Shown here: piece after piece, positions 23,730 to 32,933 of the stretch
Layout: every line of letters starts with the position of its first letter
Position numbering within the stretch: the stretch's first letter is position 1
Assembly (NCBI GenBank): GCA_016283195.1
Contig: JAEEML010000018.1
Coordinates: forward strand, 1 to 41,646
DNA: 41,646 nt
Direction of reading: 5' to 3'
DNA from: Deltaproteobacteria bacterium
GTDB lineage: Bacteria > JAEEML01
Position numbers and translations under genes: made by a program
Notes under the pieces: model-generated
The model's input: only the letters and a program-made list of their open reading frames with translations
Told to the model about the DNA's origin: nothing
Databases searched by the model: none

Positions 23730-25559
23730 CTATTCTATATACCCTAGTGCCTTAAGCTGAGCCGCCGTTTCCGGGGAAAGTTCCCCCTCTTCCGCCGCGC
23801 TGCCACCTTTGGCAAAGATCTTTTCATAGCGCAATAGTTCATCGGCAGTAGAGCGGTATTTCTCGGTAGCGGATAAATCATGCTTTTCGGCGCTATCGGC
23901 CGCAAGATCATAAAGTTCCAGCGGTTTTAGCCCGCGCGGATTATCTTTATTGGCTTTAATCAGGCTATAAAAGCCGCTGATAATGGCCGTTAGTTCATGG
24001 CCCTGGTGATCCTCTTCGGCGAGGTGAATAGTGGGCGCAGTGCCGCTAAAAAGGTCCATACCGGCCCACATAGGATTAGCCGCCAGATTGTTAAGCGCGG
24101 CCAATGTGGGCAAAATATCGCTCTGCCTGGCCATCGTAACCTGGCGCCCGGCGGCAATATCCGGCCCAAAGATAATAAACGGCACCTTAAGTTGCTCTTC
24201 ATAGAGGCTGGTACCATGGTAAAAATGGCCGTGTTCGGCAAACTCCTCGCCGTGATCAGCCGTAAATACTATTTGCACTTTTCCCCATAAGCCACGCTCT
24301 TTCAGGCCGGCAAAAAGAGCGCCAAGCCCCTCATCCAGGCGCTCCACTTCATCTTTATAAGCGCCATACATCTCTTTAGCCATAGCCGCTGCAGGAAAGG
24401 GGGTGGCCACTCTGGCATAAGAAGCACCGTTTTTCGCAAAATAAGGGTCGTGAGGATCCATATAGTGTAAATACAAAAAGAAAGGCCGCTCATCGCTCCT
24501 GGTATCCAGCAAATTCAGGGCTTCCAAACTCACTACTTCGGCCGGCTGATAAAAATATTCCGCTCGGCGCCCAAAGGGCAAATAGCGCTCTCTTATGAGG
24601 CGATACATATTATAAACGCTAAGGTTTGTGGCACTCTGCGGGGCACCGAAATAGCGCCTGGCCTTAAGCTCCCGATATTCGTCAAACCCCTGGTTAAAGC
24701 CAAAAGCGCTCCCAAGATTACTGTTATTACTGACAGCCAAAGTATTATAACCGCCTTTTTTAAAGAGCTCGGCCATAGTCTCATGCTCTTCTTTTAAAAG
24801 CGCTTTTTTGGAAATTGCCTGATGTTGGCGCGGCAAAAGGCCGGTCATAATGGTGGCAACTGCCGGTTTAGTCCAACTGGCTGCGGCATAACTATTTTCA
24901 AAAACCAACCCCTCCTTGGCAAGAGCAGCTAAATTTGGCACCTGAGCTGGCGCTCCAAGGGCATTTTGGGCACTATAAAAAGGCAAGACATCGGCCCGCA
25001 AGGTATCGGCAATAATTAAAATAGTGCCTCCCGGGTGCTGGGCAAAACTCTTGCTCTTCGCTTGGCCGTGCACCTCTTCCCCTCGGAGAAGAAAAGCCAG
25101 CGTACCAAAAATAAATATCAGGGGAATAATATAACTAAAACTGAGTACACGGGCGCTTAAATGACGCTCGGTAAAGCTCACTAAGCTATAAATAACCAAA
25201 GAGCTGATTAAAGCAAAAAGAAAGGCCAAAAGCGATGCCCGACCGCTCTCTGCCTGGTGCTCGGCAAAATAGTTGCGAAAGATCAAAAAGCGCCCGACAA
25301 CCAAAGCCGGAATGCCCCAAAAGAAAGTAGCCAAAAGGCGCAAAATACGCTCGGTTAAAGCCTTATCGCGCTTTTTGGGGCACAAAAAGCCGCTGATAAA
25401 AAGCAAAAGCCCGCCCAAAAGAGCAGCTATGGCTCCGTAAAAAAGCGCGGCAAAGAGGGGATCAGCACCAACTAAAAGTGCCTCCAAAAGCCCCACTAAA
25501 AAGGGGCCCAGGCTAATGGCGAGAAGCCCTCTTTTTAGCAAGATATTGGGGTCATTCAT
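23730..25559 (-). CDS. Membrane sulfatase-fold (alkaline phosphatase superfamily) enzyme
   Basis: A 609-residue protein with five to six N-terminal transmembrane helices (residues about 10-165) and a C-terminal extracytoplasmic sulfatase domain. Metal-binding IIADTLRAD lies near 182, FTADHGEEFAEHGHFYHG near 430. The nucleophile site reads SWTKPAVATIMTG, where classical sulfatases have C/S-x-P-x-R. The residue there is Thr, which cannot be converted to formylglycine, so the enzyme is more likely a phospho-transferase or hydrolase of the LtaS/EptA-like kind than a true sulfatase. It overlaps the upstream PPC lipoprotein gene by four bases (ATGA), indicating a functional pair. The substrate is unknown; a lipid headgroup or phosphoglycan is plausible in this context. 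Confidence 0.88.
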   Translation of the reverse strand: MNDPNILLKRGLLAISLGPFLVGLLEALLVGADPLFAALFYGAIAALLGGLLLFISGFLCPKKRDKALTERILRLLATFFWGIPALVVGRFLIFRNYFAEHQAESGRASLLAFLFALISSLVIYSLVSFTERHLSARVLSFSYIIPLIFIFGTLAFLLRGEEVHGQAKSKSFAQHPGGTILIIADTLRADVLPFYSAQNALGAPAQVPNLAALAKEGLVFENSYAAASWTKPAVATIMTGLLPRQHQAISKKALLKEEHETMAELFKKGGYNTLAVSNNSNLGSAFGFNQGFDEYRELKARRYFGAPQSATNLSVYNMYRLIRERYLPFGRRAEYFYQPAEVVSLEALNLLDTRSDERPFFLYLHYMDPHDPYFAKNGASYARVATPFPAAAMAKEMYGAYKDEVERLDEGLGALFAGLKERGLWGKVQIVFTADHGEEFAEHGHFYHGTSLYEEQLKVPFIIFGPDIAAGRQVTMARQSDILPTLAALNNLAANPMWAGMDLFSGTAPTIHLAEEDHQGHELTAIISGFYSLIKANKDNPRGLKPLELYDLAADSAEKHDLSATEKYRSTADELLRYEKIFAKGGSAAEEGELSPETAAQLKALGYIE

Positions 25560-27292
25560 GGACGAGCTCCCGCTGCTGAGAGCGAAATTACATAAGGATC
25601 ACGCGGGTTTGACAACGCCTTTTTACCACCTCTTGTCACCACGGCATAATACACTTTCTTTTCCAAAGAGAGGCTGAGTTTTACCGGATCTTTATCCATC
25701 TGCTGCTCTTTGGCCGCCACTTCGTTGCCCTCTTCATCAACTACGGAAGCTTTAAGCGGCACCACCGGAATACCAGTAACTTTAAGCTCAAAATCGCCAG
25801 CCTTGCCAGCGGTATTATCGATTTTATAAAAATCGCTGTCCTCTTTGGGATGGAGCCAGCCGCTTAATCCCTCGGCGCCGATTTCCAAAACGGTGGCCTT
25901 TTCTTTGCTGTTATTGGGCTCCCGCTCCAACTTAGCCGCTCCTTCATAGGGGCGAATTTGGAGTTCATAGGGGCTTTCGGCGTTAAATTGGTTTTTATTT
26001 TTGGCACTAACCAAAAAGAGCGCTTCTTTTAGCAAAGTAGGAGCAATAATTTCGCCCTCTTTTTTGGCATTATCATTAACTGTTATCCATTTTTCGCTGC
26101 CGTCACCGTTATATAGTGAGAGCACCAAGTCCACCTCTTCCAAACCGGAGAGAGTCACCATTACCGGCCGTTCTTCCGGCAGGGAGATTTTGAACCAATC
26201 TTCATCGGCTTTGCGCCAAGGCGCTTTGTCCAAAATCTTGCCTTGGTCGATATGGCCGCGAATAAACATCGACTCGGTAATAGCTGTGGCTTCAACCGGG
26301 CGGTCATTGGACTCTTCTTCAAAAGCCACATCCAGAGCCACAAGCTCAGCCGTTATTTGGTAAGGCTCACTGTTATTAAAAGTCCAGCGGCTATTGAGTT
26401 CCACAAAGAGCGGCCCTTTATTTTCTTTAATAACAAAAACGGGGATAGTCATAGTTTCGCCTTCATCCTTCATGGCGCCAATCTCTTTCAATATCTCGCC
26501 GATATCGGTGGTGATTTTCAGTGAAGGCTTAACTTTTTTGGGAATAACAACACTCAGTTTCAGTGCTTTGCCGCCGGCATCTTCCGGCAATTCGATTTTA
26601 TACCAATCGGCATCGTTTTTCACCGCCAAATAGCCCTTTTTGGCCTCACCCAATGTAAGTGGCAGAGCATCGGCCTGACGTTCATTGGGCTCTTTTTCCA
26701 TAGCTTCATCAAGCGGCTCTTGGCTGATAGTCAAATTATAGGCATGCTCGGCATCAGAGAGGCTCTTCTCTTTGCTGTTCTTCTTAAATTGATAGACTTT
26801 TACAAAATAAGTGCCGGCATTAAGTTTTAAGCCCGGGTAGGTTTCCCCCTGGCTCGCCAGCTTTTCTTTCTCGCCGTCGCTGTTGGAATAAGCCTTAATA
26901 ATAGCGTCATCATCCTGGCTGCCGTGCAAAGAAAAAGCCACATCCAAAGTAGGCAGGCCGCTTAAAGTAATGGTCACCTGAGCCGGTTCTTGCAAAGTAA
27001 AACGCCAATAATCCACATCGGCTTTATCATCGGCCGCGTTTATATAGCCTTCGCCTTTTTGATCTATCTCTATGGCTGTAGCCTCTTTTTGACTGTTATT
27101 GGGTTCTGCCTCTTTGATGGTCTCAAAAGAACCGCTTGCTATATTAGCAGCAGCTTTTTCTTCAGGTGAAGCCTCTTTAGCCTCTTTGGTGGCTTCTTGC
27201 TGAGTAGCGGGTGCAGCAGATTGATTGGGCTTTTCTTTTTTACAACTGGGGACAAGGGCACAAGCCAGGAGCAATAAAAGCGCTTTTTTCAT
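25556..27292 (-). CDS. Lipoprotein with four PPC-type repeats
   Basis: A 578-residue lipoprotein: signal MKKALLLLLACALVPSC, then a Glu/Lys/Ala-rich linker. Four beta-sandwich modules of about 130 residues each follow, every one opening with an acidic EPN-type motif: EAEPNNSQ near residue 62, EKEPNERQ near 199, EEESNDRP near 327 and EREPNNSK near 456. Each continues into D-x-D-W/F-Y/F-K (DVDYWRF, DADWYKI, DEDWFKI, DSDFYKI). This is the bacterial pre-peptidase C-terminal (PPC) pattern, normally found attached to secreted proteases, but no protease domain is present. It probably binds polymer or protein at the cell surface. It lies 98 bases after rplQ on the same strand, and its stop overlaps the sulfatase-fold gene. 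Confidence 0.88.
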   Translation of the reverse strand: MKKALLLLLACALVPSCKKEKPNQSAAPATQQEATKEAKEASPEEKAAANIASGSFETIKEAEPNNSQKEATAIEIDQKGEGYINAADDKADVDYWRFTLQEPAQVTITLSGLPTLDVAFSLHGSQDDDAIIKAYSNSDGEKEKLASQGETYPGLKLNAGTYFVKVYQFKKNSKEKSLSDAEHAYNLTISQEPLDEAMEKEPNERQADALPLTLGEAKKGYLAVKNDADWYKIELPEDAGGKALKLSVVIPKKVKPSLKITTDIGEILKEIGAMKDEGETMTIPVFVIKENKGPLFVELNSRWTFNNSEPYQITAELVALDVAFEEESNDRPVEATAITESMFIRGHIDQGKILDKAPWRKADEDWFKISLPEERPVMVTLSGLEEVDLVLSLYNGDGSEKWITVNDNAKKEGEIIAPTLLKEALFLVSAKNKNQFNAESPYELQIRPYEGAAKLEREPNNSKEKATVLEIGAEGLSGWLHPKEDSDFYKIDNTAGKAGDFELKVTGIPVVPLKASVVDEEGNEVAAKEQQMDKDPVKLSLSLEKKVYYAVVTRGGKKALSNPRDPYVISLSAAGARP

Positions 27293-27390
27293 ATATACCT
27301 CGCATAACTAAAATTACACCGACAAAAGCGGCGCAAGTAGTAATAGAATATATTGCGTAAAAAGAAAAGGAGGGAACTAAAAATATAATC

Positions 27391-27813
27391 TCACTTCTCG
27401 GCGTTTTCGGCCGGAGCGGCTGCTTCAGCAACAACAGCTTTGCGGTCAACCAGTTCAATAAGAGCCATCGGAGTATTGTCGCCAATGCGGTTATTGATTT
27501 TCAAAATTCTGGTATAGCCGCCGTTACGGCTCGCATAGCGCTCGCGGAGCTCACCAAAAAGTTTTTGGGTAACAACGCGATCGTTATTGAGCTTGCTGGC
27601 TGCCACTCTGATAGCTGTAAGTTTTTCGGCATCAGAGCCGCCTCTTTTAGCCAAAGAGATGAGCTTTTCCACATAGGGGCGCAAAGCTTTGGCTTTAGGC
27701 AAAGTGGTGGTAATTCTCTCATGAGTGATGAGCTGAGCAGAAAGATTGCGCAGCAAAGCCAAACGATGAGAGGTCGAACGGTTTAATTTTTTGGCATTAA
27801 TCTTATGGTTCAT
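27391..27813 (-). CDS. rplQ: 50S ribosomal protein L17
   Basis: A 140-residue L17, recognised from NRSTSHRLALLRNLSAQLITHERITTTLPKAKALRPYVEKLI and from GGYTRILKINNRIGDNTPMALIELVD. It sits near the peptide exit tunnel of the large subunit. The tail VAEAAAPAENAEK is an Ala/Glu extension longer than in the shortest L17s, like the tail of the membrane protein at 17058. It is the last ribosomal gene of the alpha operon, 30 bases after rpoA, in the standard order. Confidence 0.97.
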   Translation of the reverse strand: MNHKINAKKLNRSTSHRLALLRNLSAQLITHERITTTLPKAKALRPYVEKLISLAKRGGSDAEKLTAIRVAASKLNNDRVVTQKLFGELRERYASRNGGYTRILKINNRIGDNTPMALIELVDRKAVVAEAAAPAENAEK

Positions 27814-27843
27814 GGCTAACCTCGATACCTTTCGTTAATATAA

Positions 27844-28869
27844 TCACTCTTTGTTCAAAGGAGCCGCCATGGCAACTTGCCGCTGCTTCAACTCCGGCGG
27901 CGGCCAATTGTCCGGCTTCATACCCAAAGAGAGTCCCATTTCGGACAAAAGCTCTTTGATCTCTTTCAAAGACTTACGCCCAAAGTTTTTAGTTTTGAGC
28001 ATTTCCTGCTCGGTGCGCTGCACCAAGTCACCTATATATTTAATATTGGCCGCTTGCAGGCAGTTGGAAGCTCTGACAGAAAGATCGAGCTCATCCACAC
28101 TACGCAATAAGTTCTCGTTAAAGGGCATTTCCTCTTTTTCGAGTTCCGGCATCATAAGCTCTTCTTCTTCTTCGATGCTGACAAAGAGAGCCAGTTGTTC
28201 GCGCAAGATACGCGCACCGTAAGAGAGAGCTTCTTCCGGAGTAATACTGCCATCGGTCCAGATTTCCAGCGCGAGGCTTTCATAATCGGTGCGCTGGCCG
28301 ACACGGGCATTGGTCACCTTGTAATTTACGCGGGTAACCGGAGAGAAAAAGGCATCCATAGGAATCCAGCCGACTTCACCCAAATTGGTGCGGTGCTTTT
28401 CCGAAGCCACAAAACCGCGACCTTTCTTTACCACCAGCTCCATATTGAGGCGGCCGCCTTCAGCCACTGTGGCGATATGCTGCTCGGGATTCAAAATAGT
28501 GATACTCTCATCACAAATCAAATCGGCGGCGGTTACCACTTTGGGGCCTTTGACATCAAGACGGATGGTTTTGTTTTCAAAACCGTGCATCTTCATGCGG
28601 ATTTCTTTTAAAGAAAGGATTATGTCGGTTACATCCTCTTTCACTTCGGGCAGAGCGGTAAACTCATGGAGTGCTCCATCGAGCTTCATGGCGCAAATAG
28701 CCGCCCCGGGCAGTGATGAAAGCAAAACTCTCCTTAAAGAATTGCCGATAGTAATACCGAAACCGCGTTCCAGCGGTTCAGCTACAAACTTGCCGTAAGA
28801 GCCGGTCATAGTTTCCTGATCGAAAACCAGGCCCTGCGGCTTAATTAATTCAAGCGCATTACGCTGCAT
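27844..28869 (-). CDS. rpoA: RNA polymerase subunit alpha
   Basis: A 341-residue alpha subunit. The N-terminal dimerisation domain has [34 protein letters not shown] in family style, then [23 protein letters not shown]-like sequence. The acidic linker [16 protein letters not shown] separates it from the C-terminal domain, with [23 protein letters not shown] and [18 protein letters not shown] for UP-element and activator contacts. GGAGG precedes the ATG. It lies between rpsD and rplQ as usual. Nothing is unusual in length or motif content. Confidence 0.98.
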   Translation of the reverse strand: MQRNALELIKPQGLVFDQETMTGSYGKFVAEPLERGFGITIGNSLRRVLLSSLPGAAICAMKLDGALHEFTALPEVKEDVTDIILSLKEIRMKMHGFENKTIRLDVKGPKVVTAADLICDESITILNPEQHIATVAEGGRLNMELVVKKGRGFVASEKHRTNLGEVGWIPMDAFFSPVTRVNYKVTNARVGQRTDYESLALEIWTDGSITPEEALSYGARILREQLALFVSIEEEEELMMPELEKEEMPFNENLLRSVDELDLSVRASNCLQAANIKYIGDLVQRTEQEMLKTKNFGRKSLKEIKELLSEMGLSLGMKPDNWPPPELKQRQVAMAAPLNKE

Positions 28870-28902
28870 TGAGTCCTCCGCCTAAACAAATTAGGGAGCT
28901 AA

Positions 28903-29529
28903 TTACTTGGAGTAAAGTTCGACGACGAGCTGTTCTTTAAACGCACTGCTAATATCTTCGCGAACCGGCAACGCTCTGATGGTCCCTTTGAAAGCAGCTT
29001 TATCCAGCTCCATCCACCCGGGGACTCCGCGTTTATCTACATTCCCCATAGCACGCACTATCGGGGCAATTTCCCGGCTCTTTTCGTTTACGGTCACCAC
29101 ATCGCCGGCTTTTAAAATATAAGAAGGTATATTCATCTTCTTATCGTTAACCCGGAAGTGGTTATGGCGCACCAATTGGCGTGCCTCAGCCCGTGAATCG
29201 GCAAAACCGAGCGAGTAAACAACGTTATCCATGCGGCGCTCCAAAAGTTGGAGCATATTTTCACCGGTAACGCCTTTGGTTCTGGAAGCCTTGTCATAAA
29301 CCAAGCGGAATTGTTTTTCCAGAAGGCCGTAAGTACGGCGCACTCTTTGTTTGGCCCGAAGTTGAAGACCATATTCCGATTCCTTGGTACGATTTTGGCC
29401 ATGCTCACCTGGAGCATAATTAATTCCGCTATCCAGCGGGCATTTAGAATAACAACGTTCGCCCTTCAAAAAGAGCTTATCGCTTTCTCTACGACATTTT
29501 CTGCACTTGGCATCACAATCTCTAGCCAC
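28903..29529 (-). CDS. rpsD: 30S ribosomal protein S4
   Basis: A 208-residue S4, a primary 16S rRNA binder. The N-terminus contains CDAKCRKCRRESDKLFLKG and ERCYSKCP, the cysteine-bearing (zinc-type) form rather than the cysteine-free one. The S4 domain is seen in ERRMDNVVYSLGFADSRAEARQLVRHNHFRVN, and the C-terminus in VELYSK. It follows rpsK by 41 bases. In other bacteria S4 represses the alpha operon through its leader; no such pseudoknot can be claimed here. Confidence 0.98.
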   Translation of the reverse strand: MARDCDAKCRKCRRESDKLFLKGERCYSKCPLDSGINYAPGEHGQNRTKESEYGLQLRAKQRVRRTYGLLEKQFRLVYDKASRTKGVTGENMLQLLERRMDNVVYSLGFADSRAEARQLVRHNHFRVNDKKMNIPSYILKAGDVVTVNEKSREIAPIVRAMGNVDKRGVPGWMELDKAAFKGTIRALPVREDISSAFKEQLVVELYSK

Positions 29530-29570
29530 TTTATAACCTCCACTCGTAAAATATGCGAGCAGTCTTTATA

Positions 29571-29954
29571 TCAGACTCTACGGCGTTTCGGGGGACGGCA
29601 ACCGTTATGGGGTACCGGAGTCACGTCCTTAATCATAGTAATTCTAAGGTCAGCTGCCTGAATAGCACGGATAGCCGCCTCGCGACCGCCGCCCGGGCCT
29701 TTCACAAAAACAGCAACCTTTCTAAGGCCTTGTTCTTTGGCTTTGCGAATAGCTTCCTCAGCTGCCACCTGAGCAGCAAACGGAGTGCTCTTGCGGGAGC
29801 CGCGGAACCCCTTGGAACCAGAACTGGACCAAGAAATACCGTTACCTACAGGATCGGTAATAGTAATAATAGTATTGTTAAATGTTGCTTGTATATGAAC
29901 AACCCCTTCGGGGATATTCTTTTTAACTTTCTTGCCACGAACCTTAGCTGGCAT
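29571..29954 (-). CDS. rpsK: 30S ribosomal protein S11
   Basis: A 127-residue S11, identified by [42 protein letters not shown] and the C-terminal [16 protein letters not shown]. It forms part of the small-subunit platform near the mRNA exit. It lies 39 bases after rpsM. Its length and tail are standard. Confidence 0.98.
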   Translation of the reverse strand: MPAKVRGKKVKKNIPEGVVHIQATFNNTIITITDPVGNGISWSSSGSKGFRGSRKSTPFAAQVAAEEAIRKAKEQGLRKVAVFVKGPGGGREAAIRAIQAADLRITMIKDVTPVPHNGCRPPKRRRV

Positions 29955-29993
29955 TCGATGCTCCTTACCTACGGCCTACGCCGAAGATCTTAA

Positions 29994-30353
29994 TTATTTT
30001 TTAATTCCGCGACGGGGGCCTTTACGGGTACGGGCATTGGTGCGGGTTCTTTGACCGCGCACGGGGAGGCCGCGCCGATGGCGCAGACCGCGATAACACC
30101 CGAGATCCATAAGCCGCTTAATGTTCATCGACACTTCGCGACGCAGGTCACCTTCAACTTTGAAATTAGCTTCGATACAATCACGGATTTTGGCTACATC
30201 GTCTTCGCTCAGATCATCAGTGCGCTTAGCGGGATCGATACCGGTCATTTCCACGATCTTAAGCGCATTGGCCGGGCCAATACCGTAAATGTAGCGCAGC
30301 GCATAATCAATCCGCTTTTTGCGTGGAAGATCCACTCCACTGATACGTGCCAC
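29994..30353 (-). CDS. rpsM: 30S ribosomal protein S13
   Basis: A 119-residue S13 with [25 protein letters not shown] at the N-terminus, the conserved [43 protein letters not shown] core in family style and a basic tail ending RGIKK. It contacts the A- and P-site tRNAs in the subunit head. It is preceded by rpmJ with a 66-base gap and by a GGGAG ribosome site. Confidence 0.98.
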   Translation of the reverse strand: MARISGVDLPRKKRIDYALRYIYGIGPANALKIVEMTGIDPAKRTDDLSEDDVAKIRDCIEANFKVEGDLRREVSMNIKRLMDLGCYRGLRHRRGLPVRGQRTRTNARTRKGPRRGIKK

Positions 30354-30419
30354 GTTATACTCCCTTGGGCAACTTGCTCCGTTATGGGGATTAATATCCC
30401 ACTTGTTTAATTAATTTAA

Positions 30420-30533
30420 TCAACCCTGACGTTGTTTGTGGCGAGGATTCTCGCAAATAACACGCACAATACCACGTCTTTTGACCACTTTGCATTTCGG
30501 ACAAATCTTTTTAACCGATGCTCTAACCTTCAT
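30420..30533 (-). CDS. rpmJ: 50S ribosomal protein L36 (zinc form)
   Basis: This gene is too short for the ORF track. Read on the minus strand it encodes 37 residues, [20 protein letters not shown] and onwards to RHKQRQG. The CPKC and CENPRH pairs give the C-x2-C...C-x4-H zinc knuckle of the Cys-containing L36 form. AGAGG lies ten bases before the ATG. It is the first gene of the alpha operon here: no secY, adk, map or infA precedes it, and a strong promoter lies just upstream. Confidence 0.97.
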   Translation of the reverse strand: MKVRASVKKICPKCKVVKRRGIVRVICENPRHKQRQG

Positions 30534-30549
30534 TTCTGAACCTCTATGC

Positions 30550-30570
30550 GGCAACACCGGGCTCCTTGCC
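30550..30570 (-). promoter_or_regulatory. Leader hairpin before rpmJ ribosome site
   Basis: GGCAA and TTGCC (five pairs) enclose 11 bases in the rpmJ leader and end about five bases before the GAGG ribosome site. It is one of several such leader hairpins in the window. It could stabilise the mRNA or regulate translation of the ribosomal operon. Confidence 0.4.
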
Positions 30571-30598
30571 AGGCGATTTAGCCCCATTCACGGCGGCC

Positions 30599-30627
30599 TA
30601 TATACCACCTGTTTCAAAATTAAGCAA
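30599..30627 (-). promoter_or_regulatory. Promoter of the rpmJ-rplQ alpha operon
   Basis: On the minus strand TTGCTT (30622-30627), a 17-base spacer ending GGTGG and TATATA (30599-30604) form a near-consensus promoter, with an extended TG before the -10. The start site is expected near 30592, about 59 bases before the L36 start codon. Confidence 0.65.
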
Positions 30628-30821
30628 GTTCTTTTTTACGCATATTCAAAAAAAATGCAAAAAAGTTTAAATTATTTTGGATTATTACCAGCTATTCAAT
30701 GCCTGACGGCTGATCCAAAATTCACTTTTAAAAAATATTGGCATCTCTTTTGCAATTTCTTGACAAGCGGGGCGAAAGTGTGGCCAACTAACCGCTGGTC
30801 TTGTGTGTTGCCTTAAACTAT

Positions 30822-30836
30822 GACGGCAAAGCCGTC
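30822..30836 (+). promoter_or_regulatory. Leader hairpin before hppA ribosome site
   Basis: GACGGC-AAA-GCCGTC is a perfect six-pair hairpin with a three-base loop. It ends eight bases before AAGGAG of hppA. No U-tract follows on either strand, so it is not a terminator. Confidence 0.5.
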
Positions 30837-30856
30837 TTAAAAAAAGGAGATATACC

Positions 30857-32914
30857 GTGGCTATTGACCTCTATTTCTATCTGGTTCCTGTAGTTGGTCT
30901 TCTTGCCCTTCTCTATGCTTTCTTAAGAAGTAAGGGTATAGACAAAAAGGATCCGGGCAACACGCGTATGGTAGAAATATCCGGCTTTATCAGAGAAGGC
31001 GCTATGGCCTTTCTGAAGAAAGAGTATAAGGTACTGGCCATTTTTGCCCTTGTAGTGGCTTCGGCTCTGGTGGCCGCTTATTGGTCCAGCGAGTCCAGCC
31101 ACCCCCTCATCGGTCTATCTTTTATTTGCGGCGCCATCTTTTCTTCGCTGGCCGGCTTTTTCGGTATGCGCGTAGCCACCAAAGCCAATGTGCGCACGGC
31201 CAATGCTGCCCATAAAGGGTTAAACGACGCTCTAGCCATTGCCTTCAGCGGCGGCTCGGTCATGGGCATGACCGTGGTTGGACTCGGCGTTTTAGGCATT
31301 AGTTGCCTCACTTTGTTATTCTGGAAATCCGGCATTTTTGATGTCTCCGGAGCTACTGATTGGGGACGCATTTTGGCTGTGCTTTCCGGCTTCTCGCTGG
31401 GCGCCAGTTCCATCGCTCTCTTTGCCCGTGTGGGCGGCGGCATCTATACCAAAGCGGCCGATGTAGGCGCCGACCTCGTCGGTAAAGTATTAAAAGGCAT
31501 TCCCGAAGACGACCCGCGTAACCCCGCTGTTATTGCCGATAACGTGGGCGACAATGTTGGCGATGTGGCCGGCATGGGAGCCGATCTTTTTGAATCTTAT
31601 GTCGGCGCCATCATCAGTGCAATGGTTCTGGCCGCCGCCGCCGGCAATATTCCGGCCCTCTTCCTGCCGCTACTCCTGGCCGCTGTCGGCATTTTAGCTT
31701 CCATCATCGGCAGCTTCTTTGTGCGCACCAAAGAGGGTGGCAATCCGCAGACCGCCCTCAATATCGGCACTTTTTTGGCCGGCGGCTTAATGCTTATCGC
31801 CGCTATCGGCCTCTGCTATTTCTTCCTCCCCGAAGGTTATACCTGGGCCAATGGCACAGTGTCAGAATGGTACCATATTGTCATTGCCGTAGTGGCCGGC
31901 CTCATCGTGGGCATTTTGGTGGGCGTTGTTACCGAATATTACACCAGCGACGAAAGTAAGCCCACTCAGGAAGTGGCCAAAGAATCGCAAACCGGCACTC
32001 CAACTAATATCATTGCCGGCCTGGCTCTCGGCATGAAATCAACCTGCATTCCAATTATCTTAATTGCCATCGGCATTATCGTGGCTTACCTTTACGGCGG
32101 CCTTTACGGCATTGCCATGGCCGCTCTGGGCATGCTTTCCACCACCGGCATTCAGCTGGCCGTTGATGCTTATGGCCCCATTTCCGACAACGCCGGCGGT
32201 ATTGCCGAGATGAGCCACCTGCCCAAAGAGGTACGTCAGCGCACTGATAAACTGGACGCCGTCGGTAACACCACCGCCGCTATGGGCAAAGGTTTTGCCA
32301 TTGGTTCAGCTGCCCTCACTGCTCTGGCTCTCTTTAGCTCCTTTATGACCGCCGCCGGCATTGATTCCATCAATGTAGCCCAGCCCACCGTTATGGCCGG
32401 CCTCTTAATCGGCGCTATGTTGCCTTATCTCTTCTCTTCCATGTCTATGAAAGCTGTGGGCAATGCTGCTCATGATATGATTCTGGAAGTTGAGCGTCAA
32501 TTTGACCAAATTCCCGGCCTGATGGAAGGCACCGGCCGCGCCGATTACGCCCGCTGTGTGGCCATTGCCACCGGTGCCGCCATCAAAAGAATGATCGCCC
32601 CCGGCCTTTTAGCGGTTTTAGTACCTTTGATAGCGGGCTTTATTGACAAAAACATGCTTGGTGGGTTACTAGCTGGTTGTACGGTCTCCGGCGTTATTCT
32701 GGCCATCTTTATGGCCAATGCCGGTGGCGCTTGGGACAATGCCAAGAAGCATATTGAGGGCGGAAATTACGGCGGCAAAGGCAGCGATGCCCATCATGCG
32801 GCCGTGGTTGGCGATACCGTTGGCGACCCCTTCAAAGATACCGCCGGCCCCTCCATCAATATTCTCATCAAATTGATGAGCGTTGTGGCTCTCGTCATTG
32901 CCCCTTTGCTCTGA
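30857..32914 (+). CDS. hppA: Membrane-bound pyrophosphatase (ion-pumping, K+-dependent type)
   Basis: A 685-residue polytopic protein that couples PPi hydrolysis to H+ or Na+ export. The start is GTG, supported by AAGGAG seven bases upstream. Active-site blocks are [18 protein letters not shown] near residue 200, [20 protein letters not shown] and GMGADLFES. Late blocks are [28 protein letters not shown], and [15 protein letters not shown] at the end. Ala in GNTTAA, where K+-independent enzymes have Lys, indicates the K+-dependent class. Na+ versus H+ specificity is not decided. The usual Glu in [11 protein letters not shown] is Leu here (residue 212), which is odd. The gene is divergent from the ribosomal operon and 19 bases upstream of a cytochrome gene. 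Confidence 0.95.
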   Translation: MAIDLYFYLVPVVGLLALLYAFLRSKGIDKKDPGNTRMVEISGFIREGAMAFLKKEYKVLAIFALVVASALVAAYWSSESSHPLIGLSFICGAIFSSLAGFFGMRVATKANVRTANAAHKGLNDALAIAFSGGSVMGMTVVGLGVLGISCLTLLFWKSGIFDVSGATDWGRILAVLSGFSLGASSIALFARVGGGIYTKAADVGADLVGKVLKGIPEDDPRNPAVIADNVGDNVGDVAGMGADLFESYVGAIISAMVLAAAAGNIPALFLPLLLAAVGILASIIGSFFVRTKEGGNPQTALNIGTFLAGGLMLIAAIGLCYFFLPEGYTWANGTVSEWYHIVIAVVAGLIVGILVGVVTEYYTSDESKPTQEVAKESQTGTPTNIIAGLALGMKSTCIPIILIAIGIIVAYLYGGLYGIAMAALGMLSTTGIQLAVDAYGPISDNAGGIAEMSHLPKEVRQRTDKLDAVGNTTAAMGKGFAIGSAALTALALFSSFMTAAGIDSINVAQPTVMAGLLIGAMLPYLFSSMSMKAVGNAAHDMILEVERQFDQIPGLMEGTGRADYARCVAIATGAAIKRMIAPGLLAVLVPLIAGFIDKNMLGGLLAGCTVSGVILAIFMANAGGAWDNAKKHIEGGNYGGKGSDAHHAAVVGDTVGDPFKDTAGPSINILIKLMSVVALVIAPLL

Positions 32915-32933
32915 CAAGCAAAGGAGATTTATC

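Larger units (their letters stand above)
30534..30856. other. Divergent regulatory region between rpmJ and hppA
   Basis: These 323 bases hold no believable gene; the 126-residue track ORF overlapping them is a shadow across rpmJ. Towards rpmJ there is a full promoter and a leader hairpin (listed separately). Towards hppA there is TTGACA at 30760-30765, without a good -10 at 16-18 bases, and a leader hairpin. The middle (30630-30760) is A/T-rich, with runs such as AAAAAAAATGC and TTTAAAAAATATT, and may act as UP elements for both promoters. Confidence 0.6.

Noticed and set aside
30436-30816. 126-residue plus-strand ORF
   Set aside because: It crosses rpmJ and its promoter in antisense; composition is not protein-like and no ribosome site is present.
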